NCBI RefSeq assembly: GCF_040939455.1
Contig: NC_134109.1
Coordinates: 72,569,001 to 72,633,000 of the forward strand
Length of the DNA: 64,000 nucleotides
Source: Microcebus murinus
Taxonomy: Eukaryota > Chordata > Mammalia > Primates > Cheirogaleidae
Reading direction: 5' to 3'
In this document: piece after piece, positions 1-13,300 of the stretch
Layout: every line of letters starts with the position of its first letter
Position numbering within the stretch: position 1 is the first letter of the stretch
The notes under the pieces: model-generated
Database searches by the model: none
Seen by the model: the letters and a program-made list of their open reading frames with translations, nothing else
What the model was told of the DNA's origin: nothing
Translations under genes and position numbers: made by a program

Positions 1-908
1 AGTTTATTTTACTAGGATTTTCTGAACGATGGGAACTTCAAATTTTCTTCTTTGTGACATTTTCCTTAATCTATGGTGCTACTGCAATGGGAAACATTCT
101 CATTATGGTCACAGTGATATTTAGTTCGACTCTCCATTCTCCCATGTACTTCCTCCTTGGAAACCTCTCTTTTTTGGACATGTGTATCTCCACCGCCACT
201 ACACCCAAGATGATCAAAGACTTGCTCAGCGAACACAAGACCATCTCTGTATGGGGCTGCATGGCCCAGATGTTCTTTATGCACTTCTTTGGGGGTGCTG
301 AGATGACTCTTCTGCTAGTCATGGCCTTTGACAGATATGTAGCCATATGTAAACCCCTGCACTACAGGACAATCATGAGCCACAGGCTGCTGAATGGGTT
401 TGTGACACTTTCATGGATCATTGGTTTTATACACACCATGAGCCAGATGGTTTTAATAGTGAACTTGCCTTTCTGTGGCCACAATATCATAGACAGCATC
501 TTCTGTGACCTTCCTCTGGTGATCAAGCTTGCTTGTGTTGAGACATACGCCCTGGAATTATTTGTCATTGCTGACAGTGGGCTGCTGTCTTTTATCTGTT
601 TCATCCTCTTGCTTGTCTCCTACACTGTCATTCTGGTCACGGTAAGACAAAAATCATCGGGAGGGCTCTCCAAGGCTCTATCGACATTGTCTGCCCACAT
701 CATTGTGGTCACTCTGTTCTTTGGACCTTGTATCTTTATCTATGCCTGGCCATTCAGTACGTTGGCAAGCAATAAAACGCTTGTTGTGTTTTACACTGTT
801 ATCACACCCTTACTGAATCCTATTATTTATACTCTGAGAAATCAGAAAATGCAGGGGGCCATGAGGAAATTACTGTTCCATCATGTTATCTCTGCACAGA
901 ACTTCTAG
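1..908 (+). CDS. OR4L1: Olfactory receptor OR4L1, copy A (5' end outside window)
   Basis: A seven-transmembrane odorant receptor (class II, family 4) expected on olfactory neuron cilia, coupling to the olfactory G protein. The window begins at the second base of codon 11 by alignment with the complete copy B at 37294, so the first full codon is at position 3. The ATG at 54 is internal and should not be taken as the start. Visible OR hallmarks are the GN pair of TM1, LHSPMYF before TM2, MAFDRYVAIC at the end of TM3, SY in TM5, KALSTLSAH before TM6 and PLLNPIIY in TM7. The frame is open to the TAG at 906-908. Against copy B I count 22 base differences in 908, giving 10 amino-acid changes in copy-B numbering: P20R, V39A, V40M, L73I, T83K, T163I, V173I, N175D, A272V and S307I. 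No motif residue is lost, so it appears functional. The OR4L1 assignment rests on strong resemblance to the human protein as I know it. Confidence 0.93.
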   Translation, partial: FILLGFSERWELQIFFFVTFSLIYGATAMGNILIMVTVIFSSTLHSPMYFLLGNLSFLDMCISTATTPKMIKDLLSEHKTISVWGCMAQMFFMHFFGGAEMTLLLVMAFDRYVAICKPLHYRTIMSHRLLNGFVTLSWIIGFIHTMSQMVLIVNLPFCGHNIIDSIFCDLPLVIKLACVETYALELFVIADSGLLSFICFILLLVSYTVILVTVRQKSSGGLSKALSTLSAHIIVVTLFFGPCIFIYAWPFSTLASNKTLVVFYTVITPLLNPIIYTLRNQKMQGAMRKLLFHHVISAQNF

Positions 909-1340
909 ACTTTAGAACAACTTTCAGATACTATGATATGATACTTTGAATAGATTATGTAGAATGTGGCTTTTCACTAATTTAATGTTGGAATCATAGC
1001 CAATGGTGAAAAAATTAATACTGAATTACTTTAAATTCACTGTTAAAGTTATTTTACCATATGAGGATATTTAGAGATCTACAGGAAAATAGACACAAAA
1101 CAATCATTGAGTGTTTTGTATGGACATTCAATATACATATTTATTAGTAAAAAATGTATAAATTTTATGACTACTATTAGATATGATTTTAATAGGCATG
1201 GATAATTAATGGCATTCATAAATTTATACTATTATTAAAGTCAGGTACCATGAATAAATCATGGTTTAAATAATGTTAATAATTAGAAAAAACGAATTCT
1301 AATTTTTTGACTCAATAAGGTAAAAAATAAGAATAAATAA
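909..1340. other. 3' flank of OR4L1 copy A
   Basis: AT-rich non-coding sequence. Its first roughly 72 bases align to the flank after copy B (38233-38316) with a 14-base indel and several substitutions. The rest has no counterpart in B, where an L1 pair occupies this place. No repeat family or gene recognised. Confidence 0.6.
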
Positions 1341-2510
1341 GTAAATTCAACAGTATAGTGAATGCAAATATAAGATGCCAGAGGGAAAAGCCAATGGAAA
1401 AACAATTTCAATTCAATGACAAAGAACAGGCTTTGAAACCAAATAGTTTGAGGATTATAAGTAGGCAAGGCTGACTTTCAAACTGGAATAAAAAAACATA
1501 AAAACAAAAACATGCTTCCTTATTTTATATAATATTCCATGTAGCTTTACCCTTCCAAGATATATACATAAAAGCCTCTTTATTTGTGGTAATTTGTTAG
1601 AGAAGAAATATTAAAAGAAAACTAATACTTGACACGCCCTCCCTTGGGCTTTGCTAAGACTACCTCTTCTCTTGCCCCTCCAGCTTAGATGTAATGGTGA
1701 CTTCCAGTTGATGGTAATCTTTGGTTTCTCTGAACACACTCTGTTTAAAATCTCAGAAATTCTGTCCACTTGAGTAGCTAGTTAAATTATTTCTGTTTTA
1801 AATACTTAAAGTTTTTCTCTCTTCCAAATTAGACCTCAGAATATATGGGGTTGGGAGGAGGCAAAGGGAAGACCTCTCCACTGACTCAGCTCCGATGAAG
1901 AATTTACAATTTCAATATGAATTCAAAGAGCAGTCTTTGAAACCAAATAGTTTGAGGAATGTAAGTATGCAAGGCTGACTTTCAAAATGGAATAAATAAA
2001 CATAAAAAGTATGAAACATAAAAAGTATGTCTACTTATTTTGTATGATATTCCATGCCAGTGGGCATAAATCTTCCTGACTCAGCTCCAATAAAGAATTT
2101 TCACCAAAGAGCTACCCAATTATACGGCTTTTTTCTTATTTGCTCCTTGCAATTATAAGGGAGGCTGTAGGGTGTACCCTGATTGAATTAAGTGTCTATT
2201 AGTAAGGAAAAATGAGAGAATAGGTTTTCAGAAGACACTGCAAGTCTCTGACACAAGGTATATGTCCATTGATAACCTAGTATCTAATGAGTGAAATGAA
2301 AGATCATTGATTTGGATAGAGTTTGAGCCTCTATGGAAGGACATAGCTGACTTATATCAAAGAATATGCAATTTCACTTATGAATAAAAAAGAGAATCTG
2401 ACTGAGAAACTAAAGTGTCTGCATTGCCAGTTATCACCACCGTTATTCAATATTGTTCAAAAATTTCAAGTTAACAGAATAAAGTAACAAGAGGATACTG
2501 GCATCTTCTG
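1341..2510 (+). repeat. Triplicated segment, copy A, 5' part (unassigned repeat)
   Basis: This stretch aligns with 40069-41210 (B, starting at A position 1374) and 56196-57360 (C). It contains an internal direct repeat: a roughly 140-base block at about 1405-1545 recurs at about 1908-2060, 503 bases on, each carrying the phrase CTTTGAAACCAAATAGTTTG. The phrase CTGACTCAGCTCC also recurs near 1880 and 2074. It may be the outer 5' part of the old L1 that follows, or an old LTR; I cannot decide which. Confidence 0.6.
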
Positions 2511-4330
2511 CCACTAAGGTAACCAATAGCCATTCTTATTGGGAAACCTCAGAGAAGGAGATGCAGTGCACACCCCAGGGCACCTCAAGTAATAGCTGCG
2601 GTGCCCATTCAGATTACAGCCACCTCCTCTTGCAATATGGCAGATGTCCTGACCACTGAGCCACAACTTTTCCATGAGTGCCCACACTCTAGACCTAGAC
2701 TCCATTGCTGAACTGTACCCACTTATGTCTCAGAAACCTGATCCATCACCATAATAAGTTAGTTTACACTCTGGGCCTTAGAGCTAAAATCTCTTAGGGT
2801 GTGTCCAGTCTCTGGGTACCCACTCACCCTGAGATACAGACCTTGACCCAACACTGGAGAAATTATAATTCTGTGCATACTGCATTCCTGGTCATGGCTC
2901 CCTGTCTGCTTCACAAGAACTTGTGTCTTACATACTGTTACCAACATGGCAGTGAGGGTGCCTGCACCCTGGCTACCAATGTCATTACCACCCTGGACTC
3001 CAGAGCCATAGTTACTCTATGTATGAACATGCTTCAGGCCTCAGGTTCTTGTCCCTGCAGGAACATCATTCTTCAGACACCAGTGCAACTATCACTTGGA
3101 ATGGGGCCACAAACCAGATACAGTACCAAGGGAGATCCCGTCAGCCACAGCTTCTCCAGTGGGAAAAATATCAGGAGGACCTCATCAGCCATTGCCAAAG
3201 AAGATACCATTAACCCTCACTTCCACTGTGAACATCTACAGTATTACCTGCCAAGAATCCTTGGAATCTTTGTCAACAGTGACCTCGGTTAATGGAGCTG
3301 CGCTGAGATTAAACAGCCCCATTCTCCCTGGTGTGAGAAGCATTGAACTTCGCTCAGCCAGTGCTCTTGTGCTCTATTCCTCATAGGCGGCACCAAAATG
3401 AGCCTGCAAATTTGGAAAACTAATGTGCACATATCAATGTTTACAAAAACATAAAAACAATGAGACATGTAACCATCAAAAGAACATAGCAATTTCCTTG
3501 GAGTTGACCCTGAAGAAATGGAAATAAAAGCAGAAATAAATGAAAGAACGAGTAGAAAACAATAGAAAAGTTCAGTAAAACTAAAAGCTTATTTTTTGAA
3601 ATACAAACAAAATTGGCAAGCATTTAGCTAGGCTAAATAAGAATAATAGAAAGAAGACTCAAATAAATAAATTCAGAAATAAATGAGGAACCATTACATC
3701 TGATACCATATAAGTACAAAATATCATGAGTCTCTTATGAACAATTATTCCCCATCAAATTGTATAACCTAGATAAAATGGAAAAATTCCTGGATGCTAC
3801 AACCTATCAATAGCAAATCATGAAGAAATAGAAAATATGAACAGAGCAATTACAAGTAAGGAGATTGAATAAGTAATAAAAAGTTTCTGATCAGAGAAAA
3901 GCCCAGAATCTGAAAGCTGCACTGCTGAATTCTACCATACATTTACAGAAGAACTAACACCAATCCTTCTGAAACCCTTCCAAAAATTAAAGGGAAGGGA
4001 ATACTCCCAAACTCATTGTATAAAGCCAGCATTACCCTGATACTAAAGCCAGACAAGGACACTGAAAGAAAGGAAAAGTACATGCTATTATCCCTGATAA
4101 ATATAAATTCAAAAACTGTCAACAAAATATCCACAAATTGAATTGAATAGCACGTTAAAGGGATCATTCACCATGATCAAGTGGAATTGAGCCCAGTGAT
4201 GCAAGAATGGTCCAACGTACACAAATGAATAAATGTGATACACCACATTAACAGACTGAAAGACAAAAACCATATGATCTTCTCAATAGATGCAGAAAAG
4301 GCATTTGACAAAATTTAACATCCTTTTATG
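2511..4330 (+). mobile_element. Old L1M-type LINE, copy A: 5'UTR joined to ORF2 with internal deletion
   Basis: Positions 2511-3400 are GC-richer and resemble an L1M 5'UTR; short reading frames here are not genes. Around 3470 the text resembles the start of L1 ORF1, but by about 3530 it has jumped to ORF2, so most of ORF1 and the 5' part of ORF2 are missing. B and C share most of this deletion, but A lacks about 300 further bases that B and C keep, including the TA/GA microsatellite. ORF2 text runs to 4330, where a younger L1 interrupts it. Confidence 0.7.
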
Positions 4331-6124
4331 GTTAAAAAAATCACAATATTACCTAAAGTGATTTACAGAATTAATGCAATCCCCATCAAAATATCACCAG
4401 CATTCTTTACAGATCTAGAAAAAATAATTTTATGCTTTGTATGGAACCAGAAAAAAACTCATATAGCCAAAGCAATCTTAAGTAAAAAGAACAAGCTGGG
4501 AGTCATCAGTCTTCCTGACTTCAAGCTGTACTATAAGGCAATAATAGTAAAATCAGCATGGTACTGGCACAAGAACAGAAGCATCGGTATCTAGAATAGA
4601 TCTGAGATAGCAGAAATGAAACCATCCGTATACGGCAACCTAACCTTTGATAAAGCTGACAAAAATATACAATGAGGAAAAGAATCTCTTCTCAATAAAC
4701 AGTTCTGGGAAAACTGGTTAGCTGCATGCAGAAGATTGAAGCAGGATCGCTACCTCTCACCTCTCACAAAAATTCACACAAGATCGATAACAGATTTAAC
4801 CTAAGGCATGAAACCTGAAGAATCCTAGAAAAAGATGTTGGGAAAACTCTATCAGACATTGGTCTATGCAAAGAATTTTTGAGGAAGACCCCCAAGGCAA
4901 TCACCGCTGCATCAAAAATAAACAAATGGGATCTCATCAAATTAAAAAGTTTCTGCACGGCTAAGGAAACCATCATTAGAGCAAATAGACAACCCACAGA
5001 GTGGGAGAAAATATTTGTTCTCTACACTTCTGATAAAGGTCTAATAACAAGAATCTATCTAGAACATAAAAGAATAAACAAGAAAAAATCAAACAACCCC
5101 ATCAAGAAATGGGCAACAGAAATGAACAGAAACTTCTCCAAAGAAGACAGAATGGCCTGCAAACATATAAAAAAATGCTCAACATCTCTAATCATCAGAG
5201 AAATGCAAATCAAAACCACAATGAGATACTATCTAACACCAGTGAGAATGGCTTGTATCAAGAAATCTCAAAACAACAAATGCTCGTGAGGATGCGGAGA
5301 GACAGGAACACTCTTACACTGCTGGTGGGACTGCAAATTAGTGCAACCTTTGTGGAAAAAAATTTGGAGATACTTCAAACAGCTAGAAATAGAAATACCA
5401 TTCAACCCAGCAATAGCATTGTTGGGCATCTACCCAAAAGAGCATAAGACATTCTATTATAAAGACATCTGCACCCGAATGTTTATGGTAGCACAATTCA
5501 CTATTGCAAGATCATGGAAACAACCCAAGTGTCTGTCAATTCATGAGTGGATAATTAAAATTTGGTATATGCTCACAATGGAATATCACTCAATTCTAAG
5601 AAATGACAGTGAGTTAGCACCGTTTACGCTATCCTGCAGTAAGTTTAACCTGTTATCTGAAGTGAGGGGACACAAGATCAAGAAAATGGGCTGCACATGT
5701 ACTCGCCATCAAATTGGTACTGACTGATTAAGACTATGGTGCTCAAATGGTGGTAGAGTTCACCAGGGTTTCGGGGGGCAGGAGGAGATACACATCTTAG
5801 AGTTGTGGTGAACTTTGTAGGGGGCGGTGGTGGTGGCTGGAAGGGAATCCTCTAACCCTTCATAGGGAGATGCAAAGATATACAATGTAAACAAAAGGTC
5901 AAAAAAGGAAAAAAAAATTTTTTATTGGGTCGTGGGCAGATGGGAGGGGGGAGAAGGGGAAGGATATATACTTACATAATAGGTGCGGTGAGCACCACCT
6001 GGGGGTTGGACACGCTTAATGTTTTGGCAAGGTGGGGGGCGGGGGAGGGAATGGCAGGGGCAATATATGTAACCCTAACAATCTTTGTACCACCGTAATA
6101 TGATAAACTAAAAGGAAAAAACCA
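4331..6124 (+). mobile_element. 5'-truncated L1 nested in segment A
   Basis: The last part of ORF2 plus the 3'UTR, absent from the matching points of B (45735) and C (59420), so it inserted after the segment split. ORF2 is broken into pieces by stops (4328-4594, 4879-5289, 5341-5727). The 3' end is bipartite: one terminus with an A-run near 5905, then a second G-rich module from about 5925 ending near 6124. The B allele reads straight across the insertion point, which fixes the boundaries to within a few bases. Confidence 0.88.
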
Positions 6125-7015
6125 CAAAACCTCTCAACATTTCCCTGACTATAATAAATAATAGTGCATTTTATATCTCAAAATTGCTGAGTAAATTTTA
6201 GGTGATGATATGTATATAAATTTGTTAATTAATAGTTTGTTAATCAGCCTGATTTAATCAATTCATATTGTAAACATAAATCACAACATCATATTATGAC
6301 TCATATGTATATAAATACTTGTTATTTGTCAAATAAAAATAAAATTTTAAAACTTTAAAAAATACACCTCAACAAATTAGGTATAGAAGAAATGTACCTG
6401 ACATAAGAAAGGCCATATGTGACAAGTCTACAGTTAACATCATAATCAATGTGAACAATTGAAAGTCTTTTCTTTAGGAAAAGGAAGAACACAAGGATGC
6501 CCACTCTAGCCACATAGTACTGGAAGTCTGATCCAGGGAAATTAGGCAAGAAAAATAAAGGAAAGACATCCAAATCAGAATAGAAGTTAAATTATCTCTG
6601 TTTGCAGATGACATGATCTTATATATCCCCTAAAGGATATAAATATCCTTATATATGGATATCCATGTGTGTATCTTATACATAACCCTAAAGACTGCTC
6701 TACAAAACTGTTATATTTAAAAAAATGAGTTCATTAAATTTATAGCATATAAAGTCAAGTACAAATATCAGTGGTTTTTCTATATACTAACAATTCACTA
6801 TTCCAAAAATCGAGAAAACAATTCTATTTACAATAGCTACAAAAATTACTAGACGATGTGAAGTATCCATATTCTGCACATTATAAAGCTTCATTAATAA
6901 ACAGAAGGAGACAGAAATAAATGGAAAGGGATCTTGTGGTCACGGTTGTAAGAATTAAGATGTTAAAATTTTCCTAGTATTCAAAGATTCAATGTAATCA
7001 CTATCAAAATCGAAA
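6125..7015 (+). mobile_element. Old L1M-type LINE, copy A, ORF2 middle
   Basis: Continuation of the host L1 after the nested insertion. It resumes at CCTCTCAACAT, aligned with B from 45740 and C from 59430. It includes the decayed reverse transcriptase region (TTTGCAGATGACATGATC near 6602). No open frame. Confidence 0.7.
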
Positions 7016-7255
7016 TGATTGGTAAAGGGTGGGATTCATGGGCACAAAGAGATGTAAAGGACATTGGAAGATAAGAAGGAGGGATGATGGGAAGGAAGTT
7101 AGGAGTAAAATCTTACCTATAAGCTACATTAACCACTTTCTAGGTAATGGACACACTGAAAGCCCTGATTTCAGCATTGTACAGTGTATCCATGTAACAA
7201 AAACATTTGTACCCCCTTAAAATATTTTGAAATAAAAAGAAAAGAAAAAACTTAA
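7016..7255 (+). mobile_element. Short L1 3'-end insertion, shared by A, B and C
   Basis: A 240-base 3'UTR tail ending in a TGTACCCCC motif and ATTTTGAAATAAAAA, followed by A-rich sequence. The host L1 text is interrupted at the same codon in all three segment copies, so this insertion came before the triplication. Confidence 0.75.
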
Positions 7256-7372
7256 ATCACACTTTTTTACAGAAATAGAAAATTCCCATCCATCCTGAAA
7301 ATTGATATGATAATACAAACAACTCCGAAGAGCCAAAGTAGTTTTAAATGAATAGAACAAAATTGGAGGTAT
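7256..7372 (+). mobile_element. Old L1M-type LINE, copy A, ORF2
   Basis: Host ORF2 text between two nested insertions. It ends in the target-site duplicate (tggaggtat) of the 6.4-kb L1 that follows. Confidence 0.7.
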
Positions 7373-10300
7373 TAGTCATAAGGGTAGGTGCAGCAGTTAA
7401 CTTCCCCCTCCCTTGCATTTCAGACTGCTGGTGGGCTCCCTGGTGGTTGGAAAGACCTGCGGACACCAGCCCAGAGACAGGCCCACCAGTGAGCAGTAAG
7501 CCTGTTGCGGATGCAGCATCAGTCTCCCAACTACCTGAGGGCACCTCCCTGTGCACAGACATGAGCCGCTTGGCAGGCACCATATTGCTACATTCTCCCC
7601 TTCTCCTTCCCTATCCGCAGCTGCCAAGAGAGACAATATAGCCACTACTCGGAGGCATCTCCAAGGAACGGGGCCTTTCCTTTTGGGGCCCTAGAGCTGA
7701 CTGAGGAGTACTTTGACGGCGAGCTTCCTACCCGCCAGCCCTCCCAGGTGCTACTAGCCTGGTGATTCCAGGAGAATGGGGCAGATCTTGAGGCTAAGAG
7801 ACATTGACCCAGCTTGGGCTCCCCATGGGTGAATTAGGACTGGAACTCCTCTCCCTGGTGGGGTCAGGGATTGAATTCTAAGGCCCAGAGGTCAGATATG
7901 AAGACTAGATTCTGTGCACCCAAGTCTTGCATTGCACCAGGGCACAGAAGGAATATTCATGAATCAGTCTACTAAGGTGTGTGTGCCCTCAGGGGATCAA
8001 TGTGCTTGAGGTCATTCCTCCTCCCACAGGAGGGCCCTGAGCCCAGCCCAGGCTGCAATCCTGTGCAGGAAACCTCCCAGCCCACATCACAGTCAGGGGA
8101 AACTCGCTGATGTGAGATCCTGCCTGCTAGCAGAGGCTGAGGAGAAGCTGCGGAGTTGGGGAGGGTATAAAGGAGCGAGGCCTGCTCCAGACTGCAGGTC
8201 TCAGACAGCCCCACCCCCACACTCAGACTTTCTGGGTAAGTGGGGCCATTACAGCCCCTCTCTGACAGCTTTGCTCAGAAGCATAGAACAGACCTTTGAC
8301 CCCTGCTAACAGCATTAGTGGTGCTTGAGGGCAGGCTTACCCAACCCAGCTCTGCCCAGACTCACTCCCAGACCTGCCCTTACTGAGGTGGAGAATAAGG
8401 ACACAGCTGGAAGTCCCAGGGCACCACCCACCACATGAGACACAAGAGTGCCTCTCCAGAGGATGAAGACCTGGTTACAGGACCCCAAAACAACAGCGTA
8501 GCCAGTTTCTCCCAGCAAGCGCCACCTACTGACAGAGAGGTCATTCTGCACTCCTTTTTACGGCATCTACTGGCTCATCATACAGGGTGTGGTCGAATCG
8601 CACCCACAAACACCACCTATTGGTTCAGAGACTAAACAGGGTGTGTCATTATCCAAATGAAAATCTAAAGGTAAGAAACAACAACTAATCCAGATGGGAA
8701 GAAATCAGCAAAAGAACTCTGGAAATATGAAGACTCAAACAGAAACCACACCCCCAAAGAGGAACACCAGCCCTTTAGAAATGGACATCAACCAAAATCA
8801 AACCACTAAAATGACAGAAGAAGAATTTCAAAACTGGATTGTAAGAAAATTCAATGACTTGCAAGAAAAACTGGATAACCAACACAAAGAAACCACAAAA
8901 AGATTCTAGGACCTACAAGAAAAATTCACTGAAGAAATTGAAATAATGAAGAAAAATCAAACTGAACTGAAAATGAAGAATAAAATAAAATAAAATAAAA
9001 ACATAGAACTACAAAACACAGTGGAAAGCCTCAATAAAAGGGTAGAAAAAACAGAAGAAAGAATCTCAGAGATTGAAGATAACACCTTCCAATTAAATAA
9101 GTCAGTCACAGAGATAGAGCAGAGAAACATGAGAAAAGAGCAAAGTCTATAAGAGATGTGGGATTATGTGAAGAAACCTAATGTGAGTCATAGGGTTACC
9201 AGAAGGGAAAGAAGAAAACACCTAACGGTTGGATAAGCTATTTGAAGGTATAATAGAGGAAAATTTCCTAGGCCTTGCTAAAAATCTAGATATACAAGTT
9301 CAAGAAGCTCAAAGGACTCCTGGGAGATTCAATGCAAAGAGGAAGATATCCCAACATGCAGTCATCAGACTGCCAAAAATATCAACTAAAGAGGCCCTTC
9401 TATGAACTAGAAGATGAAAGAAGCAAGTAAAATACAAAGGAAAGCCAATTGCAATAATGCCAGACTTCTCTACTGAAACCTTACAAGCAATGAAAGACTG
9501 GGGCCCCATTCTCACTCTTTTTAAACAGAATAATGCCCAGCCTAGAATCTTGTTCTATCCAAAACTAAATTTTGTATATGAAGGAGAAATCAAGATATTC
9601 TCAGATAAACAAAGACTGAGAGATTCATCAAAACAAGACCAGCCCTTCAAGAAGTACTCAAAACAGTGTTACCCATGGATCAGCACAATCAACACGAATG
9701 TAAATCCACTCAAAAGCAAAAGATCAAAGGCCAGATACCACAATGGCTCAAGAGAGAGAGAGAGAAAAATAAAAGCAATAAAGTTCAACCCAACATAATG
9801 AACAGAAATCTTCCCCACCTATCAGTTATCTCAATAAATGTGAATGGTTTGAACTCCCCACTCAAGAGACATAGGCTGGCTGAATGGATGGGAAAAAAAG
9901 CCAAGTATCTGCTGCTTTCAGGAAACACATCTAACCTGCAAGGATGCAGTTAGACTAAAGATAAAGGGGTGGAGAACAATATTTCAAGCAAACATAAGTG
10001 AAAAGAAAGCTGGCGTGGTGGTGTTGATTTCAGATAACTTAGTTTTTAAATCAACAAAAGTAATAAACGACAAAGAGGGTCACTATATAATGGTGAAGGG
10101 TACAGTTCAACAAGAAGACATAACAATTCTAAATATGTATTCACCCAACTTAGGTGCACCCAGATTCATAAAGAAAACTCTACTTGATCTAAATAAATGG
10201 ATAAACATCCCAATACCATAATAGTCGGAGACTTTACCACCCCATTGAGAGCACAGGACAGATCCTCCAAACAGAAAATTAACAAAGAAATAATGGACTT

Positions 10301-13300
10301 AAACAGAACTTTAGAACAAATGGGCCTGTCATTTACAAGACATTGTACCCCCAAATCACAGAATATGCATTCTTCTCATCAGCTCATGGGACATTCCCTA
10401 AGATTAACCATATCCTAGGACATAAAGTATGTCTCAAACAATTTTAAAAAATAGAAATTATACCATCTATCTTTTCTGACCACAATAGACTAAAAGTAGA
10501 AATCAACCCTAAGAGGAACTCTCATTTCTACACAAAGTCATGGAAACTAAACAACTTTCTGCTGAATGATCACTTCATAAACAAGGAAATCAAGATGGAA
10601 ATCAAAAGATTCTTTGAACTGAATGACAAAGGAGAAACAAGTTATGAAAACCTGTGGAACACAGTTAAAGAAGTCCTGAGAGGAAAGTTTATTTCCATAA
10701 ATGCCTATATCCAAAAGTCAAAAAGATCACAAATAGACAACCTAATGAATCACCTCAAAGAGCTGGAAAAAGAGCAGACTGACCACAAACCCAGAAGAAG
10801 AAGTGAAATCATTAAGATCAAATTGGAACTAAATGAAATTGACAACAGGGAAACTATATGGAACATGAATAAAAAAAACAAAAAGTTGGTTCTTTGAAAA
10901 AATAAACAAAATTGACACACCATTGGCTAGACCAAAGAAAAGCAGAAAAGAAAAATTTCTAATAAGCTCCATCAGGAACAACAAAGGAGAAATTACAACG
11001 GATGCCACAGAGATACAAGATATAATTTATGAATACTACAAAAACCTCTATGCATACAAACTGGAAAATGTGGAGGAAATTGACACATTTTTAGAAACAC
11101 ACAGCCTTTCAAGGCAACCAGGAAGAAATAGAATTCCTGAACAGACCAATATCAAGTACTGAAATTGAAACAGCAATAAAAAACATTCCTAAAAAGGAAA
11201 GTCCTGGACCAGAAGGTTTCACATCCAAATTTTACCATAGCTACAAATAAAAACTGGTGCCTGCCCTACAGAAATTTTCCACAACATCGAAAAGCATGGA
11301 ATCCTCCCAAACACATTTTATGAAGCCAACATAACCCGGATACCAAAACCAGGAAAGAATGCAACAAAAAAAGGAAACTACAAACCAATATCCTTTGTGA
11401 ATATAGATGCAAAAATTCTCAACAAAATCCTACCGAATCAAATCCAGGTGATTGTCAAGAAAATAATTCATCACAACCAAGTGGGCTTCATCCCAGGAAT
11501 GCAGGGATAATTCAACATATGCAAATCTATAAATGTAATTCACCATATAAAAAGAAGCAAAAACAAAGACCACATGATCCTCTCAATAGATGCAGAAAAA
11601 GCATTTGACAAAATTCAACACCCTTTTATGATAAGAATGCTCAAATAAATAGGAATAGACGGGGCTTACCTAAAAAATGATACAAGCCATATACGACAAA
11701 CCCACAGCCAACATCATGCTGAACGGGGAAATATTGAAAGCATTCCCACTTAGTACTGGAACAAGGCAAAGTTGCCCACTATCTTCACTTCTGTTCAACA
11801 TAGTGCTGGAAGTCCTTGCTATAGCAATCAGACAAGAGAGCGAAATTAAGGCATCCAAATGGGAGCAGAAGAGATCAAACTCTCACTTTTTGTTGATGAT
11901 ATGACTCAACTAAGAGACACCTTGAATTTATAAATGAATTCAGTAAAGTTTCAGGATACAAAATCAATACACACAAATCAGAGGTATTCATATACGCCAA
12001 CAACAGCCAAAGTGAAAACCAAATCAAAGACTCAATTCCCTTCAAAATAGCAACAAATAAAATAAAGTACCTAGGAATATATTTAACTAAGGAGGTAAAA
12101 GGCCTCTACAGGAAGAACTATGAAACACTTAAGAAGGAAATAGCAGAGGATGTAAGCAGATGGAAGAACATACCATGTTCGTGGATTGGCAGAATCAACA
12201 TTGTTAAAGTGTCTATACTACCCAAAGTGACCTACAGCATTAATGCAATCCCTATTAAAATACCATCATCATTCTTCACAGATATACAAAAAATAATTTT
12301 ATGCTTCATATGGAACCAGAGAAGACCCTTTATAGCAAAATCAATCCTAGGCAATAAAAACAAAATGGGAGGTATCAATTTACCAGACTTCAAATTATAC
12401 CACAAGGCTACAGTAATTAAAAGAGCTCGTTACTGGCACAAGAACAGGGACATTGACCAGTGGAACAGAACAGAGAACCCAGATATAAAACCATCCTCGT
12501 ATAGCCATATAATCTTTGACAAAGCAGACAAAAACATACACTGGGGAAAAGAACCTTATTTAATCAAGGATGCGGGGAAAACTGGATAGCCACATGTAGA
12601 AGACTGAAACAGGATCCACACCTTTCAACTCTCACCAAAATCAACTCAAGCTAAGTAACAGACTTGAACCTAAGCTCTGAAACAATTAGAATTCTAGAGG
12701 AAAACATTGGAAATACTCTTCTAGACATTTCCCTAGGCAGAAAATTTATGAAGAAGACTCAAAAGGCAATCACAGCATCAATAAAAATAAATAAATAGGA
12801 CCTGATCAAATTAAAAAGCTTCTGCACAGCCAAAGAAACTGTCAAGAGAGCAAACAGACAACCCACACCATGGGAGAAAATTTTTGCAAGCTACACATCC
12901 AATAAAGGGCTGATAACTAGAATCTATTTAGAACTCAGAAAAATTAGCAAGTAAAAAATCAAACAACCCTATCAAAAGTGGGCAAAGGACACAAACAGAA
13001 ACTTCCAGAAGAAGACAGAATAATGGCCAACAAACATATGTAAAAATGCTCAACATCTCTAATCATCAGGGAAATGCAAATCAAAACCACAATGAGATAT
13101 CACTTATCTCCAGTAAGAATGGCCTTTATTAACAAGTCCCAAAACAATAAATGTTGGCACGGATGTGGGGAGATAGGAACACTCCTATATTGCTGGTGGG
13201 GCCGCAAAGTAGTTCAGCCTCTGTGGAAAACAATATAAAGATACCTTAAAATGATACAAGTGGATCTACCATTTGATCCAGCAATCCCATTACTGGGCAT

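Noticed and set aside
54..56. ATG at 54 as the start of the first receptor
   Set aside because: It is internal: alignment with copy B shows the coding region already open from the first base of the window, with the true start about 30 bases outside it.
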